Shown here piece by piece: positions 53,130 to 60,678 of a stretch of DNA of 64,000 nt. The stretch covers positions 1-64,000 of the forward strand of contig JACQAL010000016.1 in assembly GCA_016195025.1 (NCBI GenBank), given 5' to 3'. The first letter of the stretch is position 1. Each line of letters starts with the position of its first letter. The DNA comes from Bacteroidota bacterium (GTDB lineage Bacteria; Bacteroidota; Bacteroidia; Palsa-948). The notes under the pieces were generated by a model. The model did not search any database. It saw nothing but the letters and a program-made list of their open reading frames with translations, and was not told the DNA's origin. The translations under genes were made by a program, and so were the position numbers.

Positions 53130-54113
53130 CTATGCCTCGCGGCTTAAAAGAGAAGAAGTAAACTCTATCAGAACTTTCATTTTTTCTTCCGAAGCAGAAA
53201 CTTTATCAAGAGAAGCAATTGCTTTCTGGTGGAAGGAATTTATTTCCTGCCCGGTAATTTTTTTCACATTGCAGAAATCATAAATGCTTTTCACGGCTTC
53301 CACTTTTTCTTTTGAATCTTTTTCATTCTTCGGATTAAACTCCAGCCATTGCACTAACTCTTCTTTCTTATAGGAATTTAATCCTGAAAGTTCAATTGCT
53401 TTTAATAAGAGAAATGTTTTTTTATTGGAAATAATATCGCCTCCTTTTTGTTTTCCAAATTTTTCTTCTTCGCCATATACATCGAGCAAATCATCCCGCA
53501 ATTGAAAAGCCATTCCAATATTTTTTCCGAATTCGTAAATATTTTCAGCGTCATTTGCTTTTGTTTTGCCTGTTAGCGCGCCAATTTTCATAGAGGCGGC
53601 AAACAGGACAGCGGTTTTCAATTCAATCATTTTGAAATATTGCGGAACAGAGATTTTATTCAACTGCTCATAATTCAAATCAAACTGCTGTCCTTCGCAA
53701 ACTTTTACCGCCATTTCGGAGAAGACCGGAAAAATTATTTCAAACTGCGTTGATTCGGAAAGAAGTTGAAATGCTTTCACCAGCATCACATCTCCGCTGA
53801 GAATTGCCGAGGATGAATTCCATTTCTGATGAACAGTGGGCTGATTTCTCCGCAGCGGTGCATTGTCCATAATATCATCATGCACCAAGGTGAAATTGTG
53901 AAATAATTCTATTGCAAGCGCGGCAGGAATTGCATCTTCCGTCTTTCCTTCAAACAAATCGTTTGCCAGCAAAACAAAAAGAGGACGGATTCTTTTTCCT
54001 CCGAGAGAAAGCATATAACGAATCGGTTCGTATAACTCAACCGGGGAAATTGAAAGCTCTTGGAAAAGTTTTTTTATTTCTTCGTCAATTTTATTTTGAA
54101 CCTCTTTTACCAC
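53130..54113 (-). CDS. Trans-isoprenyl diphosphate synthase (polyprenyl synthetase family)
   Basis: 327 residues. First Asp-rich motif [20 protein letters not shown] (DDxxD), second motif [20 protein letters not shown], and GGKRIRPLF for diphosphate binding. Condenses isopentenyl diphosphate with allylic diphosphates, so it makes geranylgeranyl or longer prenyl chains for quinones or carotenoids; chain length cannot be told with certainty. Six bases downstream of the epimerase gene, so in one operon with rfbA and the epimerase on the minus strand. Confidence 0.92.
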   Translation of the reverse strand: MVKEVQNKIDEEIKKLFQELSISPVELYEPIRYMLSLGGKRIRPLFVLLANDLFEGKTEDAIPAALAIELFHNFTLVHDDIMDNAPLRRNQPTVHQKWNSSSAILSGDVMLVKAFQLLSESTQFEIIFPVFSEMAVKVCEGQQFDLNYEQLNKISVPQYFKMIELKTAVLFAASMKIGALTGKTKANDAENIYEFGKNIGMAFQLRDDLLDVYGEEEKFGKQKGGDIISNKKTFLLLKAIELSGLNSYKKEELVQWLEFNPKNEKDSKEKVEAVKSIYDFCNVKKITGQEINSFHQKAIASLDKVSASEEKMKVLIEFTSSLLSREA

Positions 54114-54119
54114 GAAGAA

Positions 54120-55064
54120 TTATTTTCCCTGGATGTATTTCGTATCTGCAAGGATTTTTTTCAAGCCCTCTTCAAGCGGAATAAAGGAGCGATGTAAAAG
54201 TTTTTTCATCTTGGACGCATCCGGCTGCCTGCGCGTCATATCGCCCTCGGGAAGCGGAGGCAGGTGAATAATTTTTGATTTTGATTTGGTGAGTTTCACA
54301 ATTGTTTTTGCAAGTTCAAGAATGGTGATTTCAATATCGCTGCCGATATTGACTACATCATTCACAAAAAGATTTTTGTAAAAAGAATTTGTGGTTGCTT
54401 CAATATTATCATCTACATAACAAAAAGTGCGCGTTTGTTTTCCATCGCCATACACTTCAATGTTTTCATTTTTCATAGAGCGATTTATGAATTTTGAAAT
54501 CACAAAATCTTTGCTCTGCTTTGGTCCGTACGTATTGAAAAAACGAAACACCGTATAATCCAAACCAAATTCTTTTTTGTATGCTTTCAAATATGCTTCG
54601 CCAATATTTTTTACAATCGCATAGGGCAAACGGGAATTGAGCGGAGTGGTTTCCTCATGTTGCGGAAGTTCAACCGGCTCGCCATATACTTCGGAAGAAG
54701 AAGAATAATAAATTCTTTTTACTCCGGTGCTTTTTGAAAGGTTAAGAATATTTTTTATTCCCGAAACATCGTTCAGCACTTTCACCGGATTTTCGAGTGT
54801 ACGTTTTACGCCTACAAGCGCGGCATAGTGAAAAACATAATCGGGCTGGAACGAGAAAAAAATATTTGAAATGTCATCGAAAAAATTTACATCGGCTTTG
54901 ATGAAGCGAATGTTATCGGATTTTGAATGCGGAATTTTTTCAAGTGCTCCCGTGGATAAATCATCCACAATCACAATATGATTTTTAGATTGCTCTGCTA
55001 ATTTTTCGGCAAGATAACTTGCTATGAATCCCGCTCCGCCTGTGATTAAAATTTTTTGTGGCAT
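54120..55064 (-). CDS. NAD-dependent sugar-nucleotide epimerase/dehydratase
   Basis: 314 residues, extended SDR. Rossmann motif ITGGAGFIASYLAEKL, VDDLSTGALEKI, catalytic Tyr-x-x-x-Lys in LPYAIVKNIGEAYLKAYKKE, RFFNTYGPKQSKDFVISKF, and GDGKQTRTFCYVDD. The order and motifs resemble UDP-glucuronate decarboxylase or UDP-glucose 4-epimerase; the specific sugar is unknown. Adjacent rfbA (3 bp upstream) suggests a role in dTDP- or UDP-sugar supply for surface polysaccharide. Confidence 0.88.
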   Translation of the reverse strand: MPQKILITGGAGFIASYLAEKLAEQSKNHIVIVDDLSTGALEKIPHSKSDNIRFIKADVNFFDDISNIFFSFQPDYVFHYAALVGVKRTLENPVKVLNDVSGIKNILNLSKSTGVKRIYYSSSSEVYGEPVELPQHEETTPLNSRLPYAIVKNIGEAYLKAYKKEFGLDYTVFRFFNTYGPKQSKDFVISKFINRSMKNENIEVYGDGKQTRTFCYVDDNIEATTNSFYKNLFVNDVVNIGSDIEITILELAKTIVKLTKSKSKIIHLPPLPEGDMTRRQPDASKMKKLLHRSFIPLEEGLKKILADTKYIQGK

Positions 55065-55067
55065 AAA

Positions 55068-55931
55068 TTATTCGTCAGCAATTTTCAAAAGATATTTTCC
55101 ATATCCGCTTTTCATCAGCGGTTCGGCAAGTTTTTTCAGTTGCGCTTTGTTGATGAACTTCATCCTGTAGGCGACTTCCTCAATGCATCCGATTTTTAAA
55201 TCCTGACGCTCTTCAATCACCTGCACAAATTGGCTTGCCTGCATCAGCGAAGAAAAAGTTCCGGTATCAAGCCATGCAGTTCCGCGGTCGAGAATTCCAA
55301 CTTTTAATTTTCCTTGTTCTAAATATTTTTTGTTTACTTCCGTAATTTCATATTCACCGCGAGCGCTGGGTTTTAAATTTTTTGCAACTTTCACAACCGA
55401 GTTATCATAAAAATATAATCCGGGCACCGCGTAATTTGATTTCGGCTCTTCGGGTTTTTCCTCTATGGAAATTGCGTTTCCTTTTTTATCGAACTCCACT
55501 ACGCCATAACGCTCGGGATCAGAAACGTGATAAGCAAACACAACTCCTCCATTGGGATTCTGATGCTGCTTCAGCAATCTTCCCAGACCCGAACCATAAA
55601 AAATGTTATCTCCAAGAATGAGCACAACGGAATCTTTCCCGATAAATTTTTCTCCAATCACAAATGCCTGCGCAAGCCCGTTCGGAATTTTTTGTTCGGC
55701 ATAGGAAAATTTGCATCCGATATTTTTTCCATCGCCTAAAAGTTTTTCGAAGCAAGGCAAATCGTGCGGAGTGGAGATAATAAGAATTTCATTTATGCCT
55801 GCCATCATCAGCGTGGAAAGCGGATAATAAATCATCGGCTTGTCGTACACGGGCATAATTTGTTTGCTGATGGCGAGCGTGAGCGGATGAAGCCGCGTGC
55901 CTGAACCTCCTGCGAGAATAATTCCTTTCAT
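55068..55931 (-). CDS. rfbA: Glucose-1-phosphate thymidylyltransferase
   Basis: 287 residues from ATG 55929-55931 ([18 protein letters not shown]); a frame extending to 55964 adds a repeat-derived tail and is rejected. Nucleotide-binding [50 protein letters not shown], and [20 protein letters not shown]. Makes dTDP-glucose, first step to dTDP-rhamnose and related deoxy sugars; rfbB-D are not nearby. Length is standard for RmlA. Confidence 0.94.
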   Translation of the reverse strand: MKGIILAGGSGTRLHPLTLAISKQIMPVYDKPMIYYPLSTLMMAGINEILIISTPHDLPCFEKLLGDGKNIGCKFSYAEQKIPNGLAQAFVIGEKFIGKDSVVLILGDNIFYGSGLGRLLKQHQNPNGGVVFAYHVSDPERYGVVEFDKKGNAISIEEKPEEPKSNYAVPGLYFYDNSVVKVAKNLKPSARGEYEITEVNKKYLEQGKLKVGILDRGTAWLDTGTFSSLMQASQFVQVIEERQDLKIGCIEEVAYRMKFINKAQLKKLAEPLMKSGYGKYLLKIADE

Positions 55932-55933
55932 TG

Positions 55934-55994
55934 GTACGGATAACGAATGGCTACGAATATACAAATTGTCATTCTGAGCGAAGCGAAGAATCTA
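55934..55994. repeat. Two dispersed repeat types upstream of rfbA
   Basis: ACGGATAACGAATGGCTACG (ACGAAT family) is followed by GTCATTCTGAGCGAAGCGAA, the left arm of the element that is complete at 59548-59606. Confidence 0.75.
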
Positions 55995-56006
55995 ATGTCA
56001 CTATCG

Positions 56007-58430
56007 CTACAAACTCACATTACTTTTTTCTTCTTCCTCATCTTCTTCATCAACTCCAATGAGCGGTTTTTCAAGAATATCTTTTACTGCTTTTCTTTTT
56101 TCCAGTGAAAGCAAAATGGAAGGGAGCAAAATTAAATTAGTAGTAAGAGAAACTGCCAGCGTAATTGAAATTAAAATTCCCATAGCCACTGTTCCGCCAA
56201 AAGTGGAAAAAGCAAAAATTGCGAAGCCGAAAAATAAAATTGTGTTCGTATAAATCATGCTCGTGCCAAGTTCACGCACGGTGCGTGAAATTGCTTTTGA
56301 ACGGTCTTCGTGCAGTTTGCGGAGTTGGTGGCGATACTCGGTGAGAATGTAAATTGTTCCGTCAGATGCAATGCCGAATGCGATGCTGAAAATTAAAATC
56401 GTGCTCGGCTTGAACGGAATTCCTGCAAAGCCCATGATGCCTGCAGTGATGGCAAGCGGAATCAAACACGGAAGTTTTGAGAGGACAATTATCCATACCG
56501 AGCGGAACAAAACAATTCCGATAATTAAAATTAATCCTATGGCGATGAGCAAACTCACAAAGAGATGATGAAAAAGGTACGCGTTGCTTTTCAGAAACAC
56601 ATGGCTCAATCCTGTGAGCGCAACTTTGTATTTCAAACTATCGGCAGCCCACGCATTTGTTTCGTGATTGAAATTAAAAATAGAATCAACCCGCGGTCGA
56701 ATGTCATTCAGAAGTTTCTGCAATGAATCGGTTCCCACATCTGCCATCTGAAAACTCACGCGCGTAAATTGTTTTGTACTGTCCATGAACGATGCGAGTT
56801 TGTTCTCTTTCCCTTTAATCGTCTGCATGTAATCGCGGAGTTTTGCCAACTCCATTGCACCCGGAAGCACTTTGTATTTTTTTGCATCGCCATTGTTGTA
56901 CGCCTGATAAGCAAACTTCAATCCTTCTACGATGGAAAGCGGTTTTGAAAATGCTCCGTATTTTTTCATCATGCGCTGCAGCGATTGAATTTTATACAGC
57001 GTTGGAATTGCAGAGCCGCCACGGTCGGCAAACACACCGTTTTTCTTTTTCGTGTCTACATTTATTTCAAACGGCATTACTCCGTGAAAATTCCGCTCGA
57101 AGAAATGCAAGTGTTCATACACCGGGTCTTTCTTCGGCAAATCATCCACAAGAAAACCAATCACGCGGATTTTTGTCATTCCATAGAGAGAAATCAGCGT
57201 GATGATGGTGATGATGGAATAAATTGCCGCACGCTTGTGGTGAACAAGTTGATCCACCACTTCCATCGTGCGCAAAATATATTTGTTCTGCAAATGTTTT
57301 GTGTGCTTGGGCGCGGGAAGAAAACTATATATAATAGGAAGAAGAATATGTGCGATGACATAAGTTGACATTACATTTATTGCTGCAACAATTCCGAATT
57401 CCACAAGCAGCGTGCTGTTCGTAAAATAAAAAACTCCGAAGCCGATGGCAGTGGTGATGTTCGCCAAAAAATTCGACACCGAAACTTTTTGCACCGCCCG
57501 AGCGAGCGCTTTGATTTTATTTCCGTGGCTCACTAATTCTTCCTGGTATTTGTTGATGATGAAAATGCAGTTCGGCACTCCAATCACAAGAATCAGCGGT
57601 GGAATTAATCCCGAGAGAATGGTGATTTTATATCCGAAGAGTTGCAGCGTTCCCACAGAAATCACAACGCCCACCAAACAAACAAGAATGGAAAAAAATA
57701 CCGCGAGGAATGAACGGAAGAAAAGAAAAAGCAAAATGGAAGTTACCGCGATGGCGAGCAGGAGAAACAAAAACATTTCACTCGAAACTTTTTTCATAAA
57801 CACGGTGCGGATGTACGGCATGCCCGAATAATGCATGGCAATATTATTTGCCTGCCCGAATTCATCTCCGAGTTTTTGTATGTCCTGCGAAATGGTAATT
57901 CTGTCTTTTGAATTCAAATGTTCTTTGTCGAACGTAATTGCCATCAGCGTGGCATTCGAGTCGGAATTAAAAATTAATCCTTCGTAAAACGGAAGCGATA
58001 AAATTTTTCTGTGAATGCTGTCGAGTTCATTTTGTGTTTGCGGTTTTTCTTTCAGCAGCGGAATAAAATCAAAACGGCTCAAACTATCATTGCGCTTCAT
58101 GTCGTAGAGCGTTGCCACCGAAAGCACATCTTTGATTCCAGCTATGGATTTTATTTTCTGCCCGAGGTCGTACCATCCGTTGAATTTTTTCAGCGTGAAA
58201 AAATCGTTGTCTGAAAAGCCGAGCACCATCACGCTTCCGTCTTCGCCATACAATTTTTTGAACTGTTCGTATTCAATGTTCGCGGTATCTTTTTCAGGAA
58301 GCGCGCGCGCGTAAGAATAAGAAAGTTCAATGTTGTAAGCGCGCCATCCGAAAAAAATGGTGAGCAAACCCAGTCCGACAAGGAAAGCAATCCTGTTCCG
58401 TAAAATCAGCGCGCTGAGTTTTTGCCACAT
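56007..58430 (-). CDS. RND/MMPL-superfamily exporter
   Basis: 807 residues. Twelve-helix RND plan: helix 1 (~13-30), large periplasmic loop (~32-220), helices 2-6 (~222-385), short cytoplasmic part, helix 7 (~400-420), second loop (~425-640), helices 8-12 (~640-790). Conserved stretches LIPPLILVIGVPNCIFIINK and SIAFGIASDGTIYILTEYRH mark the MMPL-type (helices 4/10). C-terminus is strikingly acidic (DEEDEEEEK). Such proteins export lipids, hopanoids or other hydrophobic compounds using the proton gradient; no fusion-protein or outer-membrane partner gene is adjacent, so substrate and complex are unknown. Confidence 0.85.
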   Translation of the reverse strand: MWQKLSALILRNRIAFLVGLGLLTIFFGWRAYNIELSYSYARALPEKDTANIEYEQFKKLYGEDGSVMVLGFSDNDFFTLKKFNGWYDLGQKIKSIAGIKDVLSVATLYDMKRNDSLSRFDFIPLLKEKPQTQNELDSIHRKILSLPFYEGLIFNSDSNATLMAITFDKEHLNSKDRITISQDIQKLGDEFGQANNIAMHYSGMPYIRTVFMKKVSSEMFLFLLLAIAVTSILLFLFFRSFLAVFFSILVCLVGVVISVGTLQLFGYKITILSGLIPPLILVIGVPNCIFIINKYQEELVSHGNKIKALARAVQKVSVSNFLANITTAIGFGVFYFTNSTLLVEFGIVAAINVMSTYVIAHILLPIIYSFLPAPKHTKHLQNKYILRTMEVVDQLVHHKRAAIYSIITIITLISLYGMTKIRVIGFLVDDLPKKDPVYEHLHFFERNFHGVMPFEINVDTKKKNGVFADRGGSAIPTLYKIQSLQRMMKKYGAFSKPLSIVEGLKFAYQAYNNGDAKKYKVLPGAMELAKLRDYMQTIKGKENKLASFMDSTKQFTRVSFQMADVGTDSLQKLLNDIRPRVDSIFNFNHETNAWAADSLKYKVALTGLSHVFLKSNAYLFHHLFVSLLIAIGLILIIGIVLFRSVWIIVLSKLPCLIPLAITAGIMGFAGIPFKPSTILIFSIAFGIASDGTIYILTEYRHQLRKLHEDRSKAISRTVRELGTSMIYTNTILFFGFAIFAFSTFGGTVAMGILISITLAVSLTTNLILLPSILLSLEKRKAVKDILEKPLIGVDEEDEEEEKSNVSL

Positions 58431-58457
58431 AAGTTGCGAAGATAATAATTCAGCAGA

Positions 58458-58525
58458 GGTTAGAAGTTAGAGGTTAGAGGTTTTAAGTTGGTAATTCGTA
58501 CATTCGTAAACAATCTGTATTCGTA
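58458..58525. repeat. Simple repeats between the RND exporter and the radical SAM gene
   Basis: GTTAGAAGTTAGAGGTTAGA (7-bp period) is followed by AATTCGTACATTCGTAAAC of the ACGAAT family. No promoter of the TAnnTTTG type is evident here. Confidence 0.7.
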
Positions 58526-58526
58526 A

Positions 58527-59540
58527 ATGGATTCACTAAACCTTATCTCAAAATTTACTTTCCGAAGAGGAATTAACGCAGGAAAAGTTCTGGCAGGATA
58601 TTATTTTTCGAAGTGGACAAAAAAGCCGCATCAGTGGGGAATGCCGGTGAGCATTGCAATCGAACCGACAACATCCTGCAACCTGCGTTGTCCCGAATGC
58701 CCAAGCGGTTTGAGAAGTTTCACAAGAGAAACAGGAATGCTGAACGAAAATTTTTTTCAGAAAATAATTGATGAGCTCCACAAAGAAATTTTTTACCTCA
58801 CTTTTTATTTTCAGGGCGAGCCGTATTTGAATCCGAAGTTTCTGGAGATGGTCGAGTATGCTTCTGAAAAAAACATTTACACTGCCACGAGCACTAACGC
58901 TCATTATCTGGATGATGAAAATGCAAAAGCTACTGTTGAATCAGGGCTTGACAGATTAATTATTTCCATAGATGGAACGACTCAAGAAAGTTATCAATCA
59001 TACAGAATCGGTGGCGATTTGCAAAAAGTAATTGACGGAACAAAAAATATTCTGAAATGGAAAAAGAAATTGAAATCAAAAACTCCCTACGTAATTTTTC
59101 AGTTTGTTGTGTTTCGGCAGAATGAAAATGAAGTGGAAGAAATAAAAAAACTTGGCAAAGAACTTGGAGTGAATGAAGTAAAAATAAAATCCGCGCAGAT
59201 ATATGATTACGAAAACGGGAATGAACGCATCCCAACCAAAGAAGAATTTTCGCGGTATAAAAAATCAGAAACCAATTCGCAATTTGAAATCCGTAATTCG
59301 CAATCTATTGCCAGTTGCTGGCGCATGTGGAACAGTTGTGTGATTACGTGGGACGGCAAAATTGTTCCCTGCTGTTTTGACAAGGATGCAAAGCACCAGT
59401 TAGGAGATTTGAAAGAAAGAAGTTTTAAGGATATTTGGTTCAACGGCTCGTACACAAAATTTCGCTCAGCACTTTTGAAATCAAGAAAAGAAATTGATAT
59501 TTGCAAAAACTGTTCGGAAGGAACGAAAGTGTGGTTGTAG
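58527..59540 (+). CDS. Radical SAM protein with SPASM domain
   Basis: 337 residues. Cluster motif CNLRCPECPSG (CxxxCxxC, ~50-57); AdoMet-binding YLTFYFQGEPYLNPKFLEM and RLIISIDGTTQESYQSYR; C-terminal SPASM region with CWRMWNSCVITWDGKIVPCC, then CKNC at the end, for one or two auxiliary Fe-S clusters. SPASM enzymes modify peptides or other large substrates; the substrate is unknown and no precursor peptide gene was found next to it. A short repeat-derived stretch (SETNSQFEIRNSQS, from AATTCGCAATTTG...) lies just before the SPASM cysteines and appears to be an in-frame insertion. Confidence 0.9.
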   Translation: MDSLNLISKFTFRRGINAGKVLAGYYFSKWTKKPHQWGMPVSIAIEPTTSCNLRCPECPSGLRSFTRETGMLNENFFQKIIDELHKEIFYLTFYFQGEPYLNPKFLEMVEYASEKNIYTATSTNAHYLDDENAKATVESGLDRLIISIDGTTQESYQSYRIGGDLQKVIDGTKNILKWKKKLKSKTPYVIFQFVVFRQNENEVEEIKKLGKELGVNEVKIKSAQIYDYENGNERIPTKEEFSRYKKSETNSQFEIRNSQSIASCWRMWNSCVITWDGKIVPCCFDKDAKHQLGDLKERSFKDIWFNGSYTKFRSALLKSRKEIDICKNCSEGTKVWL

Positions 59541-59547
59541 TATTTTT

Positions 59548-59606
59548 GTCATTCTGAGCGCAGCGAAGAATCTACGTAGATGTTTCGCTTCGCTCAACAG
59601 GACAAA
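59548..59606. repeat. Complete TTCTGAGCG-type hairpin element
   Basis: Arms GAGCG-C-AGCGAA and TTCGCT-T-CGCTC flank a palindromic centre TCTACGTAGA; starts GTCATTCTGAGCG and ends CAACAGGAC. Total ~59 bp, a long hairpin that may act as terminator between the radical SAM and kelch genes. A one-arm copy is at 55968-55994. Confidence 0.8.
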
Positions 59607-59620
59607 AACAAAAAAACAAA

Positions 59621-60280
59621 ATGAAAAAAATATTTTGGCTCTGCATCCCGATAAAATCGGGGCTCATATCATTTTTAATTTATAATTCTTCATTTATAAT
59701 TTCTGCACAGGGCACCTGGACTCAGAAAGCAAACTTTGGTGGAACAGCAAGATACTTGGCGGTTGGTTTTTCCATAGGAACAAAAGGATATATCGGAACA
59801 GGATATGATTACAGCGGTTCAAAACAGGATTTTTGGGAATGGGATCAGGTAACAAATACATGGACGCAGAAAATAAACTTTAGCGGAACAGCAAGAAATG
59901 ACGCTGTAGGTTTTTCCATCGGCTTAAAAGGGTATATAGGGACAGGCAGTACTTCTTCTGGTATGACAAAAGATTTTTGGGAATATTGTGACACTTGTAC
60001 TGGTGCGGGAGTAAATGAAATTGAAAATCAATTTTCCATTTCCGTTTTTCCAAATACATCAAACGGCAAGTTTACAGTTTCCTGTCTTCAGTTTCCGGTT
60101 AAGGAAATAATGATTTATAATTTATCAGGTAAACTTGTTTATCATGCAACTGTAAACAGCAAACAGGAAACCATAAACCTGAGCGCAGCGAGCGGAGTTT
60201 ATTTCTATCAACTCTCTTCCCCCTCTCCTGCAGGAGAGGGTCGGGGTGAGGTCGCAACAGGCAAACTCATTATTGAGTAA
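59621..60280 (+). CDS. Short kelch-repeat secreted protein with T9SS type A sorting domain
   Basis: 219 residues. Signal peptide region ~1-32 (IFWLCIPIKSGLISFLIYNS) contains CIPIKSG, derived from a CCCGATAAAATCGGG palindrome at 59647-59661. Two kelch-like units follow (WTQKANFGGTARYLAVGFSI, WTQKINFSGTARNDAVGFSI); typical relatives have six or seven units, so this looks like a contracted propeller that could not close on its own. Sorting domain: FSISVFPNTSNGKFTVS ... GVYFYQLSS ... ATGKLIIE. A G-rich mini-palindrome (60219-60252) adds PSPAGEGRGE in frame just before the terminal strand. 21-bp array 3 begins ~30 bp after the stop. Confidence 0.82.
   Translation: MKKIFWLCIPIKSGLISFLIYNSSFIISAQGTWTQKANFGGTARYLAVGFSIGTKGYIGTGYDYSGSKQDFWEWDQVTNTWTQKINFSGTARNDAVGFSIGLKGYIGTGSTSSGMTKDFWEYCDTCTGAGVNEIENQFSISVFPNTSNGKFTVSCLQFPVKEIMIYNLSGKLVYHATVNSKQETINLSAASGVYFYQLSSPSPAGEGRGEVATGKLIIE
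60219..60252. repeat. G-rich mini-palindrome inside the kelch-protein sorting domain
   Basis: CCCCCTCTCCTGCAGGAGAG followed by GGTCGGGGTGAGG. Same family as 31578-31599 and 60718-60757. Confidence 0.8.
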
Positions 60281-60313
60281 AAGATGGAAGCATTTAAACC
60301 TAAAGGAATAGCA

Positions 60314-60607
60314 TATACATCACCGCTCAATGTATATACATTATCTCTGCAGGTACATACATTGCGGTCTAATATACATACATCACGTTTCAAGATTGAT
60401 ACCTTGTCCTATGATATAGATACATCGCGCTTCAATGTAGATACATCACGCTTTAATATACATACCTCCCGCATCAAAGTTGATATCTTGCGCTCTGATG
60501 TAGATACATCGCTCTTCAAGGTAGATGCCTTGCACGCTAACATACATACATCACGCTTCGATGTACATACCTTATGCCTCAAGGTAGATACATCGCGGCT
60601 TAATGTG
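60314..60607. repeat. 21-bp tandem array 3 (fourteen units)
   Basis: Fourteen contiguous units of exactly 21 bp starting at 60314, 60335, 60356 and so on to 60587. Consensus starts GATACATCGCGCTTCAATGT and ends A; each unit can pair TACAT with ATGTA. Units differ at several positions but never in length. Both strands are open: plus 60284-60682 (132 codons, DTSRFNV heptads), minus 60409-60645 (78 codons, DVSTLKR heptads with Val and Leu in a/d-like spacing). It fills the gap between the kelch and BNR protein genes. No Shine-Dalgarno is evident for either frame, although the plus frame would overlap the next ATG by 4 bp (60679-60682). Confidence 0.9.
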
Positions 60608-60678
60608 TCATCATTTTCAGACGATTTAGTAATGAAACAAGACAAACAAGCAATATTTATTAATAATCATCCATTATC

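Noticed and set aside
58541-59540. Ribosomal-peptide (RiPP) cluster around the radical SAM/SPASM gene
   Set aside because: No short Cys- or Ser-rich precursor, peptidase or transporter gene lies next to it; the adjacent exporter at 56007-58430 is an RND/MMPL type on the other strand.
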